Shown in pieces: positions 57,110-57,294 of a stretch of 57,294 bases of DNA. The DNA is from an uncultured Alistipes sp. (lineage in GTDB: Bacteria > Bacteroidota > Bacteroidia > Bacteroidales > Rikenellaceae): the NCBI GenBank assembly GCA_910577475.1, contig CAJTLJ010000013.1:1-57294 (forward strand). The letters are read 5' to 3'. Each line of letters begins with the position of its first letter. Position 1 is the first letter of the stretch. Both the position numbers and the translations under genes were made by a program. The notes beneath the pieces were generated by a model. That model was not told the DNA's origin, did not search any database, and saw only the letters and a list, made by a program, of their open reading frames with translations.

Positions 57110-57140
57110 TTGCTTTTGCCCTCGCTTATTGCTATCTTTG
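57110..57140 (+). promoter_or_regulatory. Predicted promoter of the flavoprotein gene
   Basis: TTG 57110-57112, 20-nt spacer, TATCTTTG 57133-57140, only 4 nt before the ATG; the mRNA is likely leaderless or nearly so. Confidence 0.55.
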
Positions 57141-57144
57141 CAGG

Positions 57145-57294
57145 ATGGAAACGACTATTGAGAACAAACCCGAACGTCCGGAATACGACGTGATCGTCGT
57201 CGGCGCCGGTGCCGCAGGCATGATGGCGGCCGGAACCGCGGCGCGCAACGGGAAACGAGTGCTCCTGCTGGAAAAGATGGAGAAGTCGGGCCGC
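57145..57294 (+). CDS. FAD-dependent oxidoreductase (BaiN/HI0933-like), 5' part only
   Basis: Only 50 residues are in the window: METTIENKPERPEYDV then the dinucleotide-binding VIVVGAGAAGMMAAGTAARNGKRVLLLEKMEKSGR. The GxGxxG...E pattern with LLEKMEKSGR following is typical of the NAD(P)/FAD-dependent BaiN/YhiN family, members of which are flavoproteins of uncertain substrate. The window edge cuts the gene, so the subfamily cannot be confirmed. Own promoter after the tsf terminator. Confidence 0.7.
   Translation, partial: METTIENKPERPEYDVIVVGAGAAGMMAAGTAARNGKRVLLLEKMEKSGR

Noticed and set aside
1..57294. CRISPR arrays, insertion sequences, prophage or integrated element ends
   Set aside because: No regularly spaced direct repeats, transposase, integrase or phage structural genes were seen; the only repeats are the short dispersed elements reported.

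Overview
This is a GC-rich bacterial chromosome segment, most probably from the Bacteroidota and by inference from Bacteroidales/Rikenellaceae, close to Alistipes. The pointers are the -33 TTG / -7 TAnnTTTG promoters seen before many genes, the absence of Shine-Dalgarno sequences, a tRNA and a tmRNA without encoded CCA, the long form of NusB, zinc-cysteine-free Sir2, and a complete biotin-dependent sodium-pumping methylmalonyl-CoA decarboxylase cluster. The genus is inferred. No insertion sequence, prophage, CRISPR array or integrase is visible. The content is mostly core chromosome.

Layout. 1-3517: 5' part of gyrB, an FtsE-like ATPase, and an HxlR regulator divergent from a cupin protein. 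3629-7057: tmRNA, an aminotransferase, purT and an AT-rich lipoprotein. 7106-12831: a dispersed repeat copy, a cyclophilin, lrgAB, an AspT-type antiporter, and OxyR divergent from a membrane ferredoxin-thioredoxin pair. 12856-19518: an M16 peptidase, an HTH/DUF2975 pair, an acyl-ACP thioesterase, bacterioferritin and a GT4 glycosyltransferase. 19738-25471: an RND efflux operon in which the genes overlap. 25547-32671: MFS, TPR, era, ffh, DUF4294, an FlK-like thioesterase and tRNA-Gln. 32680-36268: a second repeat copy and nrdG-nrdD behind a cobalamin riboswitch. 36408-39232: a TSCPD protein, a two-gene membrane stress pair, and nusB-DUF1573-yajC. 39476-47744: the histidine utilisation operon ftcD-hutU-hutH-hutI, then an SPFH/RHH/membrane-protein operon. 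47794-53876: a Sir2 deacylase coupled to meaB, divergent from epimerase and methylmalonyl-CoA decarboxylase. 54135-57294: rplM-rpsI, rpsB-tsf and the start of a flavoprotein.

Functional themes. Histidine breakdown to glutamate is complete. The final part of the succinate-to-propionate route (epimerase and Na+-exporting decarboxylase) is present, but the B12-dependent mutase lies elsewhere; MeaB, its G-protein chaperone, is here. Cobalamin is a recurring link: a B12 riboswitch begins almost at the predicted transcription start of nrdDG, and a stand-alone TSCPD protein is encoded divergently. Oxidative-stress functions (OxyR with intact Cys pair, thioredoxin, bacterioferritin, HxlR) are also frequent.

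The most interesting signals are the B12 riboswitch over anaerobic ribonucleotide reductase, a hairpin that would bury the glsB-like start codon, a palindrome-rich dispersed repeat lying beside the 3' ends of minus-strand genes, a predicted acyl-lysine deacylase coupled to MeaB, a structured rpsB leader, and an SPFH operon containing an Arc-type RHH protein.
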